Source of the DNA: Lachnospiraceae bacterium
GTDB lineage: Bacteria; Bacillota; Clostridia; Lachnospirales; Lachnospiraceae
NCBI GenBank assembly: GCA_017938405.1
Contig: JAGBBP010000049.1
Coordinates: forward strand, 186,001 to 250,000
DNA: 64,000 nt
Direction: 5' to 3'
How positions within the stretch are numbered: position 1 is the stretch's first letter; the number at the start of each line of letters is the position of its first letter. Shown in pieces: positions 54,216-63,710 of the stretch. Position numbers and translations under genes: made by a program. The notes beneath the pieces were generated by a model. It saw only the letters and a list, made by a program, of their open reading frames with translations. It ran no database searches and had not been told where the DNA came from.

Positions 54216-56291
54216 TCATTCCGACAATTTCGGCAAATAAGAATAATAGTCGTTCACCAGCGTACCCTTTGATGCCGCAAACTTTTGTTTTACCTCTAAA
54301 ATTTTCCGTTCCAAATATTCTTTTGATATTTCTTCTCCGGTAAGGGATGTTGCCTTACGGGTCTTTGCATCATAGGCAACACAATCCGTCAAAAAACTCT
54401 TATTGTCAAAAATCACAAAACCTTCCTTATCGGAAAGAATATCCGTCCCCATATACAATCTGGAATCATAAGAAAGACCGAATAAATTTGCTATGGTCGG
54501 TGCAATATCAAGGCTGGAGCAGTATTTCGACACCGTAACCGTTTCCTCCATACCGGCACACCAAAGAATAAAATGGTTCTTGTAAAGTTCAAAATTTTCT
54601 TCTACTTCATGACCTGCCAATTCATCAATATACATCTTATCCAGACCGTACGGATAATGATCGGCCGACAATGCAATCACTGTCCGTTCCGCAATTCCTG
54701 CCTTTTCCAGCTCCTCCAACAAATACGTCAGCGCCTTTTCCAACTCATAATTACATGCCAGATACGCTCTTGCGTTATCCGAATACGGCATCTCCTTCAC
54801 AACACTTCTGTTACGATTTGACATCGTATTATCCACAAAGGTATAACTCATATGTCCGCTTACCGTCATGTAATATACATGAAACGGTTCCTGTCCGATA
54901 TACTCCGGAACCGTAGCCTGCATCATCTCGTAATCCGAACGCGGCCAGCAATCGGTAGGCAATTTCAATCCGTTCCCGATTCCCTTGTAAGTATAGCCGA
55001 GATTCGGGTGACTCAGATGGCGATTATAATATGTGTACGTATGGTTATGATACGCCAACGTTTTATAGCCTTCCTTTGCAAATTGATTTCCGAAGGCCAG
55101 ACGCATATCATTTTCCGCGGAACGGCTCATACTGTTACTTCCGTCCGGCAATAAGCCCGTACATGCCACGTATTCTCCGTCGCTGGTACTTGTGTACCAC
55201 AACGGCGTATAAAAATTTTCGAACACAAACCCGCTATGGGTCATTTTGTATAACGTTGGGGTCAACTCTTTGTCTACCGCCCACGGTGAAAAACCTTCCG
55301 CCGTAAGCATAATCAGATTGTAGCCCTCAAACATTCCGGTATATTCATTACATGCAGATGCTTCCTGGCTTCCGAAATACAAATGCAAATTGCGGATGGT
55401 TTCATTCTTCTCCCCTTGCGCCAATTCATCGAAATCATATTGTACCTGATAAAGCACCGGCGTCGGAGTAGGAGCAGGCACTTCCGTCGGTTTTCCGTAC
55501 TCATCCTCCTGATTTTCTCCCGGACCCGTAGGCACATTCTCTCCCGTATGTCCCGGCTCCGGCGTCATTACCGCCCGCGTAGGAATCGCAATCGGTGTCA
55601 CCTTTCCGGTGGCAGGATTCAGCTCTTCTATGTCCTGTAACAATATATCCTCATAATCTTCTTCATCTTCCGAAAACACGTTTTTTACATCTTTTCCCGC
55701 AGCTACAAAAAAGCCCAGTTGCTGCGTTCCCAACGACGCTTCCCACTCATGAAAATATAAGTCCCAAGGTGAAAAAGCCTCCTTCCCGCCGGATAAAAGC
55801 AGAAAAAAGAATGCAAGGCAACTTAGCAGGGTACCGCTGCAGTTCCATAGTAAACCGCTTAATTCCAACTTCCGGAACCCTTTTTTACCGATATCCAGTA
55901 CAATCCGCAAAAGAAGCGGAGTCAACAGCAATACAATTCCGTACCACCGGCTCCCGATGGTCTGAAAAATCTGATCTTTAAAGTCCAATACATCCGTTCC
56001 CACCGTCATTGCCAGACGTATCGAGAAAAAGCGGTTAAACACCGTAAAATAAATCAACTGTACGCACGCATATATTCCGACTATCGCCGAACCCAAATAG
56101 AAGAAAATGCGATTCAAAACAGGCGAAAAACATAACGTAAGCAGATTCCATACACAGCCGAGACCGGCCGCCGCAAAAACTGCTGCAACCGTTCCTTCCG
56201 GAAATCCCCGATAAATACAAAGTCTCAGTACCAGTTCAGAAAAAATACATACTAACGGAAAATAACCGAATCGAATTAGCTTCTCTCCCAT
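54216..56291 (-). CDS. LTA synthase/sulfatase-family membrane phosphotransferase
   Basis: The protein has 691 residues. Five N-terminal membrane helices (~1-190), then an extracellular Pro/Thr-rich linker (~235-285, TEVPAPTPTPVL) and an alkaline-phosphatase-fold domain with the catalytic Thr region YTSTSDGEYVACTGLLPDG, HLSHPNLGYTYKG and the metal-binding SADHYPYG. It could polymerise glycerol-phosphate or transfer phosphoethanolamine/phosphoglycerol to surface glycans. GAGAGG precedes the ATG, 29 bases after the S66 peptidase. Confidence 0.85.
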   Translation of the reverse strand: MGEKLIRFGYFPLVCIFSELVLRLCIYRGFPEGTVAAVFAAAGLGCVWNLLTLCFSPVLNRIFFYLGSAIVGIYACVQLIYFTVFNRFFSIRLAMTVGTDVLDFKDQIFQTIGSRWYGIVLLLTPLLLRIVLDIGKKGFRKLELSGLLWNCSGTLLSCLAFFFLLLSGGKEAFSPWDLYFHEWEASLGTQQLGFFVAAGKDVKNVFSEDEEDYEDILLQDIEELNPATGKVTPIAIPTRAVMTPEPGHTGENVPTGPGENQEDEYGKPTEVPAPTPTPVLYQVQYDFDELAQGEKNETIRNLHLYFGSQEASACNEYTGMFEGYNLIMLTAEGFSPWAVDKELTPTLYKMTHSGFVFENFYTPLWYTSTSDGEYVACTGLLPDGSNSMSRSAENDMRLAFGNQFAKEGYKTLAYHNHTYTYYNRHLSHPNLGYTYKGIGNGLKLPTDCWPRSDYEMMQATVPEYIGQEPFHVYYMTVSGHMSYTFVDNTMSNRNRSVVKEMPYSDNARAYLACNYELEKALTYLLEELEKAGIAERTVIALSADHYPYGLDKMYIDELAGHEVEENFELYKNHFILWCAGMEETVTVSKYCSSLDIAPTIANLFGLSYDSRLYMGTDILSDKEGFVIFDNKSFLTDCVAYDAKTRKATSLTGEEISKEYLERKILEVKQKFAASKGTLVNDYYSYLPKLSE

Positions 56292-56320
56292 TGTAACCTC
56301 TCTTTCCCGGTATCACTCTT

Positions 56321-57328
56321 TTACCGACAAACCATGTAGATTTCACCTTTCCCGTTTTCCACCGATACTTGTGCCGTTGCCCCGTTTATCATTGTCATCC
56401 GCGGTGCTTTATGACCGATATCTGCCTCATACACAATCGGCAAATTCAGTTCACCCAAAGCCGCTTCCACCGCTTCTTTATAAGGGATTTCATAATCGCT
56501 GGAGAAAAACGTAGGACGGCCGAATATAAAGCCGCTTGCATGCCGGAACCAGCCGGCCTCTTTCAAATGCCAGAGCCCACAGGTAAGACGTTCGGAACTT
56601 AAAGCAAAGCTCTCCAAATACCATAAAACACCGTCTTCTTTGTACCGTTCACACCATTCTGCTGTCTTATCAAAGCGGGTACCTACAAGATCCAACAATA
56701 CATCCAGACATCCGCCCAAAAGACGTCCCGACAGTTCTGTCTGCGCTTCCTCACATTCCCACTTTACCGGCGTATCCTCCTGATAATCTTCATATCCGGT
56801 AATTCGTTCCGCAAACCCGTTTTTGTAGAACGGAAAACTTTTTTGTACCGACTGCTGTCCTTCCAAAATAGCCACGTTCTGTTCCAAACACGGATGCCAG
56901 TTCTTCATCCCGAAATCTCCGAAATTTCCCGCATATACCGTTGCCATATCACAGTTGGTCGTAATCGAAAACAAAAGTCCGGTAGGGTCCGAATAGCCCT
57001 GATGCCACTTCGGATGCTTCTTTATCTCTTCAAAATCCACATAAGAAAGCATCTCGGACAAATAGTCGCCTCCACAGGCCTGAATTACCCAGGACACATC
57101 GTCATCCTTTACCAAAGACAACAATTCTTCCGCCCGAACCTTTGCTGCCGCACTTCTTCCTTTTTCCTCCGTTCGTACATCCGGGGTCTCCGTTACAATA
57201 TATCCCCTCTTCTTCATTTGCTCCGCGGCACTGTTCAAACGAATCCAATCCACCGGTGAAGTTTTCCCGGCAGAACATGCCGTCACACCGACCTTATCCC
57301 CTTTTTCTATCCATTTCGGAAAAACCAT
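56321..57328 (-). CDS. S66 family LD-carboxypeptidase (MccF-like)
   Basis: This is a 335-residue serine peptidase. Nucleophile elbow GYSDPTGLL, Glu in WYLESFALS and His in IGHKAPRMTMINGA make the Ser-Glu-His triad. It could trim murein tetrapeptides in recycling or cleave aminoacyl-nucleotide antibiotics, as MccF does. The nearest AGGAG is ~12 bases before the ATG, a long spacing. It has a promoter and is followed by the LtaS-like gene on one transcript. Confidence 0.92.
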   Translation of the reverse strand: MVFPKWIEKGDKVGVTACSAGKTSPVDWIRLNSAAEQMKKRGYIVTETPDVRTEEKGRSAAAKVRAEELLSLVKDDDVSWVIQACGGDYLSEMLSYVDFEEIKKHPKWHQGYSDPTGLLFSITTNCDMATVYAGNFGDFGMKNWHPCLEQNVAILEGQQSVQKSFPFYKNGFAERITGYEDYQEDTPVKWECEEAQTELSGRLLGGCLDVLLDLVGTRFDKTAEWCERYKEDGVLWYLESFALSSERLTCGLWHLKEAGWFRHASGFIFGRPTFFSSDYEIPYKEAVEAALGELNLPIVYEADIGHKAPRMTMINGATAQVSVENGKGEIYMVCR

Positions 57329-57355
57329 AATATTTTCACGCTCCTAACACAAAAA

Positions 57356-57384
57356 AGTATAGCACATTCCCACTATTAATACAA
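57356..57384 (-). promoter_or_regulatory. Promoter of the S66 peptidase - LtaS-like operon
   Basis: Minus strand TTGTAT (57384-57379), 17 bases, TATACT (57361-57356), with TG one base ahead of the -10. The leader is only about 20 bases. Confidence 0.7.
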
Positions 57385-57412
57385 TATTTTTCATTATTAC
57401 CGCTTTTTCTTC

Positions 57413-57441
57413 TTGCAACAACAAAAAGTATGTAGTATAAT
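57413..57441 (+). promoter_or_regulatory. Promoter of the two-domain PilZ gene
   Basis: TTGCAA (57413-57418), 17 bases, TATAAT (57436-57441), divergent from the S66 promoter. Confidence 0.7.
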
Positions 57442-57496
57442 TTATTATGACAGATAATAATATTTTGTTCTATTTTGTTACAAGGGGCTTTTACAT

Positions 57497-58156
57497 ATGA
57501 CAATTCTGGATTTAGACGAACAGCATCCGGTGACACTGGTTGTTACCGTAGGCCTGAAATCGAAAGATTTGGCCACAACCATTGCTGAAGTACATTCCGA
57601 CCACGTTTTATTACGTCCTATTTTGGTAGACGGTCGCACCGTGGGGTTCGGTGATTCCTGTACCATTGATTTCCTGTATCTACAGGATCAGGTTGTATAC
57701 GCATGGCATTCGGTTTCGCTTCCGCTTGTAAAAATCAAAGGAAATACCTATTACCGGGTTACATTAAACGGCGAAGCAAAGCCGTACAATCGCCGCGGTT
57801 CTTTTCGTGTTTATGTTGGCGAAACTATGGCAATTACCGTTTTCCAAAGCAGCGGTCCTCAGCCGTTTAACGTTTTGGTCCGTGACATCAGTGAAACCGG
57901 GTTTGGTTTTGTAAGCAAAGAAGAATACGAGATTTCCCGTACCATTCGTCTCTCGATTCCGCTTACGGACCGTAAAACGCTGGTGCTCTCCGCCACCATT
58001 GTGCGCAGAGATTTTAATGAGGAAAAGGGTACTTATAACTACGGTTGCAAATTTGTGGAACCGAATTCCTATTTATCCAGTTACCTTATGACAAAGCAGC
58101 GGGAACGTCAGCAAGGCAGAACCAGTGCATACTCCGCACAACGAAGACGCTATTAA
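57497..58156 (+). CDS. PilZ protein with N-terminal beta domain (YcgR/MotI-like)
   Basis: This is a 219-residue protein. An N-terminal domain (~1-90) of beta character is followed by a PilZ domain with RRGSFR and DISETGFGFVSKEE, the c-di-GMP contacts. The layout resembles YcgR/MotI-type motility brakes, though the N-terminal domain is not clearly that family. AAGGGG is nine bases before the ATG. It precedes the SprA-like gene by 32 bases. Confidence 0.85.
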   Translation: MTILDLDEQHPVTLVVTVGLKSKDLATTIAEVHSDHVLLRPILVDGRTVGFGDSCTIDFLYLQDQVVYAWHSVSLPLVKIKGNTYYRVTLNGEAKPYNRRGSFRVYVGETMAITVFQSSGPQPFNVLVRDISETGFGFVSKEEYEISRTIRLSIPLTDRKTLVLSATIVRRDFNEEKGTYNYGCKFVEPNSYLSSYLMTKQRERQQGRTSAYSAQRRRY

Positions 58157-58188
58157 CTTTTCTCCTGTAAACGAAAGGAGGGTCGGAT

Positions 58189-58698
58189 ATGTTTTTATCT
58201 TTCAGTCCCGATACCATGTCTTATATGGGAACCTCTTATCCTTCCTTTTCACCTGTAAGTAAAACGGAAGGGGTTGCTTCTCCGTCCTTAACTCCGCTCT
58301 CTGCCGGAAAAGCAGAAAACGGTCGTACGGAAAAGACGTCTTCCAAAGGAGAATGTCAGACTTGCAAAGAGAGAAAATACGTAGACGGCTCCGATGAAGG
58401 AAACGTTTCCTTTAAAGCACCGGGACACATTGCACCGGAAGCTTCCGCAGGGGTTGTTATGGCCCACGAAAAGGAACACGTAGCCAACGCAAAGCGGGAA
58501 GGCAATAAGCCCGGAAACGAGCTTATCTCCGCTTCCGTTTCCATCAAAACAGCGATTTGTCCGGAATGCGGTCGTTCTTATGTGGCCGGCGGGACTACCC
58601 GTACCTTAATCAAATACGGTGATTCCGAATACGATAAAAACAAAAAGGCGGCAGATTTGGATGCCTTACTCGGTGCCAATGTAGATGTAGCCGTTTAG
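58189..58698 (+). CDS. SprA-related putative metalloprotease-like protein
   Basis: The protein has 169 residues. After a Ser/Pro-rich N-terminus (~1-55) comes ECQTCKERKYVDGSDEGNVSF, then PGHIAPEASAGVVMAHEKEHV (HExEH resembles a zinc site), and a second Cys pair ICPECGR. This order (CxxC, SDE, HE-x-EH, CxxC) matches the SprA-related group that is widespread in flagellated Firmicutes and epsilonproteobacteria (family recollection). Proteolysis has not been shown. Co-transcribed with PilZ upstream. Confidence 0.75.
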   Translation: MFLSFSPDTMSYMGTSYPSFSPVSKTEGVASPSLTPLSAGKAENGRTEKTSSKGECQTCKERKYVDGSDEGNVSFKAPGHIAPEASAGVVMAHEKEHVANAKREGNKPGNELISASVSIKTAICPECGRSYVAGGTTRTLIKYGDSEYDKNKKAADLDALLGANVDVAV

Positions 58699-58738
58699 CA
58701 ACTCTGTATTTGCTTGCATATATTTTTTCCAGCACAAA

Positions 58739-58766
58739 AAGGCCGGCGTATTACTACGCCGACCTT
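58739..58766 (-). terminator. Terminator of pfkA
   Basis: A 10-bp stem GGCCGGCGTA / TACGCCGACC. The one non-complementary pair is a G-U pair on the minus-strand RNA, followed there by TTTTTG, so it serves pfkA. It may also stop the convergent SprA-like transcript. Confidence 0.85.
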
Positions 58767-58791
58767 CTCTTATTTTTACTATACTGTTTTC

Positions 58792-59817
58792 TTACTTTCT
58801 GGACAACTTCTGGGACATAATCACCATTTCCTCATCCAAATCCTTCTTCATCGCAAGTGCTTCTTCGATATCATAATCTACAAGTCCACCATTCTTGTAA
58901 GCTACCACACGGTTATTCTTTCCTTCGCAAAGAAGATCTACTGCCTTTGCACCCATCATGGACGCATACACACGGTCTCTACAGGTCGGACTACCGCCAC
59001 GCTGAATGTGACCGACAATCGTTGCTCTCGTTTCCATCCCGGTGGCACGTTCGATACGCTTTGCCATCTCATAAGAATCACCTACACCCTCTGCATTGAT
59101 GATGATGTGATGTTTCTTACCGAGCATCTTCTTTTCCTTAATATTCTCGATAATCTTCTGCTCAAAATCCTCTTCATAACGCTCCGGAAGAAGAATATCT
59201 TCTGCACCGTTTGCAATACCGCACCATAATGCAATATAACCTGCATGACGGCCCATTACCTCAATAATACTACATCTTTCATGAGAGGTGGAAGTATCAC
59301 GCACCTTATCAATTGCTTCCATTGCGGTATTAATTGCGGTATCAAAACCGATGGTATAATCGGTACATGCAATATCAAGGTCAATAGTACCCGGAACACC
59401 GATGGTATTAATTCCGCGGGCAGCAAGCTTTCTTGCACCTTGGAAAGAACCGTCGCCACCGATGACTACCACAGCATCAATGCCGTGCTTCTTACAAATC
59501 GCAGCACCCTTATCTTGTCCCTCCGGCGTAGTAAACTCCGCACAACGAGCCGTGTACAAAATCGTACCGCCACGCTGAATAATATCTGCTACACTCTTTG
59601 CATCCATATCAATAATATCTTCGTCTAAAAGTCCGGCATATCCTCTGCGGATACCCTTTACCTTCTTCCCGTTTGCAAGAGCGGTTCTTACTACAGAACG
59701 AATTACCGCATTCATGCCCGGTGCGTCACCGCCGCTGGTTAACACCGCAATTGTCTTAATATTGTCACCGGCCTTCTTTCCCACCGTCTTATTCACATCA
59801 GTCTTTTTCGTTGCCAT
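58792..59817 (-). CDS. pfkA: 6-phosphofructokinase (ATP-type)
   Basis: This is a 341-residue glycolytic enzyme. ATP site VLTSGGDAPGMNAVIRS and GGDGSFQGA (Gly-Gly-Asp-Gly indicates ATP rather than pyrophosphate as donor). Catalytic TIDLDIACTDYTIGFDTA. An N-terminal Lys-rich extension of ~20 residues precedes the fold. It follows dnaE by ~50 bases in the common Firmicute dnaE-pfkA order. Confidence 0.96.
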   Translation of the reverse strand: MATKKTDVNKTVGKKAGDNIKTIAVLTSGGDAPGMNAVIRSVVRTALANGKKVKGIRRGYAGLLDEDIIDMDAKSVADIIQRGGTILYTARCAEFTTPEGQDKGAAICKKHGIDAVVVIGGDGSFQGARKLAARGINTIGVPGTIDLDIACTDYTIGFDTAINTAMEAIDKVRDTSTSHERCSIIEVMGRHAGYIALWCGIANGAEDILLPERYEEDFEQKIIENIKEKKMLGKKHHIIINAEGVGDSYEMAKRIERATGMETRATIVGHIQRGGSPTCRDRVYASMMGAKAVDLLCEGKNNRVVAYKNGGLVDYDIEEALAMKKDLDEEMVIMSQKLSRK

Positions 59818-59870
59818 ACACTATACCTCCGTGCTTATTAACATATTCACTCCACTGTATTGTACTTCGT

Positions 59871-62800
59871 TTATCCTCTTTTTTCAAGAGGTTTTTCCAC
59901 AACTTTTACAGAATCTTGTCCAAAACTCTCTTTTAATCGTGAAATCAGCGCTTCACACACCTGTGTCGACCGGCTTTTCGGCAAACGTTTCATTGCCTTT
60001 TCCGCCATACAATATACCACCGTCTCATCTTTTCCGTCATATTCGTTAAGTATTCCGTACAACTCTTCTTCTTTTTTTAGGAACGCCTCCTTATCCGGGA
60101 AACGCACCCAGATTTCCCGTGGCATGGAATCAAACGGAATCATTTCACTGCAGATTAACCGTGCCGCACGCTCTTCTTCCACTGCTACACGACCACGAAT
60201 CAATACTTTATTATCTTCCACCAGTTCCTGCTTATACTTCTCATAATCTCTTGGGAATACAATTACTTCCACCGTTCCCAAAACATCTTCCACGGTAACA
60301 AATGCCATCATGGTATTGCTCCGGGTCGTCTTTCGCGTAATTGCGGTAATAATTCCTCCGATAATTTCGGTGTCACCGTCCTGCACCTTCGGCTCTGCCT
60401 CTTCGCTCTCTTCCTCCGCAACAAAATCCGTAGACATTTTGGTTACATTCTTACTAATCATTTCCTGATACTCATCCAGCGGATGACCGCTCAGATAGAT
60501 TCCCAACGTCTCCTTCTCCAACGCCAGAAGCTCACTCTTTTCATACTCCGATACATCCGGAAGTCGTACTTCAAATTCTTCCTTTTCCTCCGGAGCCGCC
60601 CAATCAAGCAAACTCAACTGTCCGGAAAAGTTCTTCTTTTTCTCCGATGCAATGCCATCTGCAATCGCAGCATAGCTTAACATAAATTGTCTTCGGTTCC
60701 CCTTCAGGCAATCAAAAGCACCGGCCTTAATAAAGCTTTCCAATGCTCTTTTATTTACGGCAGTCCCGGACATACGGTCTATGAAATCCTTCAGTGTGGT
60801 AAACGGTCCGTTTGCCTCCCGTTCCGCCACAATATCACGAATCACCGGCTTTCCGATTCCCTTAATTGCCGCCAGGGCAAAACGAATGGAATTCCCTTCC
60901 GTGGTAAAGCGTTCCTCACCGGTATTCACATCCGGCGGCAAAATTGTAATTCCCATTTGACGGCAGGTCAGAATATATTGGGACACTTTCGTCGTCTGGT
61001 CCATAATCGATGTCATAAGTGCCGCCATAAACTCTACCGGATGATAATATTTCAAGTAGGCGGTACGGTAGGAAACTACCGCATAACAAGCCGCATGGGC
61101 CTTGTTAAACGCATACTTTGCAAAATCTGTCATTTCGTCAAAGATTTTATTGCCTACTTCTTCCGAAATGCCGTTGGCAATACAGCCCTTTACGCCTTCT
61201 TCTTCGTTTCCGTATACAAAGTTCTTCCGCTCTTTTGCCATTACATCGGCCTTTTTCTTTGCCATGGCACGGCGTACCAGATCGCTTCGGCCGTAACTGT
61301 AACCCGCCAGTTCCCGTACAATCTGCATTACCTGCTCCTGATATACGATACAGCCGTGGGTGGTTTTTAAAATCGGTATCAGCTCCGGACAATCATACAC
61401 AATACTGTCCGGATTCTGCTTTCCCTTAATATACTTCGGAATAAAATCCATCGGGCCCGGACGATACAGGGAAATACCTGCGATGACATCTTCCAGATTC
61501 TCCGGTTTTAATTCCTTCATGAAATTCTTCATACCGGTGCTTTCCAACTGGAATACACCCTCCGATTTTCCGCTTCCGATCATTTCATAAATATTCGGAT
61601 CGTCATAGTCTATGGCATTCATATCCAGCCATTCTTCCCTCGGCCGGTTTTTATTCACCAGTTTCTCCGCATCCTGAATTACGGTCAGGGTACGAAGGCC
61701 CAAAAAGTCCATCTTAAGAAGTCCCAGCTCCTCCAACGTGGTCATGGTAAACTGGGTGGTAATTGCCTCATCCGCACCACGGGATAACGGTACATAATCA
61801 TCCGCCGGGGCATTTGCGATAACAACACCGGCAGCATGCATGGAAGTATGACGCGGTAAACCTTCCAAACGCATGGACATGTCAATCAAATACTGAATCT
61901 TTTCATCGGTTTCATAAAGGGTACGAAGCTCCGAATTTAACTGTAAGGCCTTCTCTATGGTGATGCCCAGTTCCATCGGAATCATTTTCGCCACCTGGTC
62001 GCAAAGGGCATACGGATAATCCAGGGCTCGTCCCACATCACGAATCACGCCGCGGGCTGCCATGGTACCGAAGGTTACAATCTGTACCACCTTTTCTTTT
62101 CCGTACTTTTCCACCACATAATCGATTACTTCCTGTCTCCGTTCGAAGCAGAAATCAATATCGAAGTCCGGCATGGATACTCGTTCCGGATTTAAGAAAC
62201 GCTCAAACAGTAACTGATAACGAATCGGATCAATGTCGGTAATCCCCAGGGCATACGCTGCAATACTTGCCGCACCGCTGCCTCGTCCCGGTCCAACCAT
62301 AATATCATGGTCCTTGGCATACTTAATAAAATCCCAAACAATGAGATAATAATCATCAAACCCCATCTTATGGATGACGCCCAACTCATAATCCAGACGG
62401 TCCTGTAATTCCTTTGTCACAACCGGATAACGCTTTTTCATGCCTTCCGCACACAACGCCTGCAAATACGTCCATGCATCGTATCCTTCCGGTACTTCGT
62501 AATGCGGCAATTTGTATTCACCGAATACAATCTCCACGTCACAACGGTCCGCAATCTCCTTTGTCCGCTGCAGAGCCTCCTTGGCGTACGGAAACAAAGC
62601 CTCCATCTCCTCCGGGGACTTTAAGTAATACTGCCCGCCATCATAACGCATACGGTCTTCATCCGACACTTTCTTTTGTGTCTGGATACATAACAAAATA
62701 TCATGGGCCTTTTCGTCCTCTGCAAAAGTATAATGCACATCGTTGGTAGCCACAAGCGGTATCCGCGTTTCCGCACTCATGCGAAGCAAAGCCTGATTCA

Positions 62801-63356
62801 CGGTTCGCTGTTCCGGAATTCCGTGATCCTGCATTTCCAAAAAAAAGTTGCCTTCTCCGAAAATATCCAGAAGGCGCAGTGCAGCTGCCTTTCCTTCCTC
62901 ATAAAAACCTTTTTTTAAATAGGTCGCCACCTCTCCCGCCAGACATGCGGAAAGGGCAATAATGCCTTCATGATACTCCCTTAAGACTTCCAAATCCACT
63001 CTCGGTTTATAGTAATATCCTTCGGTAAATCCCTTGGATACAATTTTCATCAAATTCGCATAACCGGTATTATTCTCCGCCAGAAGTACGAGATGATAAT
63101 ACCGTTCCTCCGAATCGCCGCCTTCTTTTTGAAAGCGGGACCCCGGAGCCACATAAATCTCACAGCCTAAAACCGGACGGATTCCGGCTGCTTTACAGGC
63201 ACGGTAAAAATCGATCACACCGTACATCACGCCATGATCCGTAATGGCAAGACTGTCCATGCCAAGTTCCTTCGCCCTTGCCACAATCTCTTTAATTTTG
63301 GAAGAACCGTCCAACAAACTGTACTCCGTATGTACATGAAGATGTGTAAAATCCAT
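59871..63356 (-). CDS. dnaE: DNA polymerase III alpha subunit (DnaE)
   Basis: This is a 1161-residue replicative polymerase of the DnaE type. PHP domain FTHLHVHTEYSLLDG, palm motifs PDFDIDFCFERR and GPGRGSGAASIAAYALGI, a helix-hairpin-helix region (AAIKGIGKPVI) and an OB domain (EIIGGIITAITRKTTRS) near the C-terminus. Start at 63356 after AAAGGAG. In Gram-positives it works beside PolC, chiefly in primer extension. Terminator-like hairpin just upstream. Confidence 0.97.
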   Translation of the reverse strand: MDFTHLHVHTEYSLLDGSSKIKEIVARAKELGMDSLAITDHGVMYGVIDFYRACKAAGIRPVLGCEIYVAPGSRFQKEGGDSEERYYHLVLLAENNTGYANLMKIVSKGFTEGYYYKPRVDLEVLREYHEGIIALSACLAGEVATYLKKGFYEEGKAAALRLLDIFGEGNFFLEMQDHGIPEQRTVNQALLRMSAETRIPLVATNDVHYTFAEDEKAHDILLCIQTQKKVSDEDRMRYDGGQYYLKSPEEMEALFPYAKEALQRTKEIADRCDVEIVFGEYKLPHYEVPEGYDAWTYLQALCAEGMKKRYPVVTKELQDRLDYELGVIHKMGFDDYYLIVWDFIKYAKDHDIMVGPGRGSGAASIAAYALGITDIDPIRYQLLFERFLNPERVSMPDFDIDFCFERRQEVIDYVVEKYGKEKVVQIVTFGTMAARGVIRDVGRALDYPYALCDQVAKMIPMELGITIEKALQLNSELRTLYETDEKIQYLIDMSMRLEGLPRHTSMHAAGVVIANAPADDYVPLSRGADEAITTQFTMTTLEELGLLKMDFLGLRTLTVIQDAEKLVNKNRPREEWLDMNAIDYDDPNIYEMIGSGKSEGVFQLESTGMKNFMKELKPENLEDVIAGISLYRPGPMDFIPKYIKGKQNPDSIVYDCPELIPILKTTHGCIVYQEQVMQIVRELAGYSYGRSDLVRRAMAKKKADVMAKERKNFVYGNEEEGVKGCIANGISEEVGNKIFDEMTDFAKYAFNKAHAACYAVVSYRTAYLKYYHPVEFMAALMTSIMDQTTKVSQYILTCRQMGITILPPDVNTGEERFTTEGNSIRFALAAIKGIGKPVIRDIVAEREANGPFTTLKDFIDRMSGTAVNKRALESFIKAGAFDCLKGNRRQFMLSYAAIADGIASEKKKNFSGQLSLLDWAAPEEKEEFEVRLPDVSEYEKSELLALEKETLGIYLSGHPLDEYQEMISKNVTKMSTDFVAEEESEEAEPKVQDGDTEIIGGIITAITRKTTRSNTMMAFVTVEDVLGTVEVIVFPRDYEKYKQELVEDNKVLIRGRVAVEEERAARLICSEMIPFDSMPREIWVRFPDKEAFLKKEEELYGILNEYDGKDETVVYCMAEKAMKRLPKSRSTQVCEALISRLKESFGQDSVKVVEKPLEKRG

Positions 63357-63393
63357 GCCTGCTCCTTTCTTGTATAAATGATAAAGCAAAAGT

Positions 63394-63428
63394 AAAAAAC
63401 CGCAAAGATACACGATGTATCTTTACGG
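63394..63428 (-). terminator. Terminator between the Crh-like gene and dnaE
   Basis: Minus strand CCGTAAAGATACA-TCG-TGTATCTTTGCGG followed by TTTTTT. One pair is G-U on the minus-strand RNA only, which supports that direction. It lies seven bases after the hpr-like stop and ~38 bases ahead of dnaE. Confidence 0.9.
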
Positions 63429-63435
63429 CATTTTC

Positions 63436-63693
63436 TTAGTTTTCTGCGTTCAGATATTTTTCAATCTCGGCAATCGCGTTTGTTTCGTCCGCACCGTCTG
63501 CATTCACAGTCACATTTTCTCCTGCCGCAAGTCCTAATGTCATCATTCCCATAATGCTCTTTGCATTTACGGTCTTGTCACCGCTCTCAATGGTGATTTT
63601 GCTGTCAAAGCGACTTGCAACCTGAACCAAAAGTGCCACCGGTCTTGCTTCCAAACCGGACGGAATACTGATTGTGATGTTCTTTGAAATCAT
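63436..63693 (-). CDS. HPr-family protein lacking the phosphorylatable His (Crh-like)
   Basis: This is an 85-residue HPr fold. At the HPr-His15 place it has Glu (SGLEARPVALLVQ) where true HPr has GLHARPA; the regulatory Ser46 site is intact in VNAKSIMGMM. B. subtilis Crh has the same pattern, with Gln at position 15, and also lies directly behind whiA. I infer a regulatory, non-transport protein that is phosphorylated on Ser46 by HPr kinase and acts in carbon catabolite control. GGAGG precedes the ATG. Confidence 0.9.
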   Translation of the reverse strand: MISKNITISIPSGLEARPVALLVQVASRFDSKITIESGDKTVNAKSIMGMMTLGLAAGENVTVNADGADETNAIAEIEKYLNAEN

Positions 63694-63710
63694 CCCAAAT
63701 CCTCCTTTAA

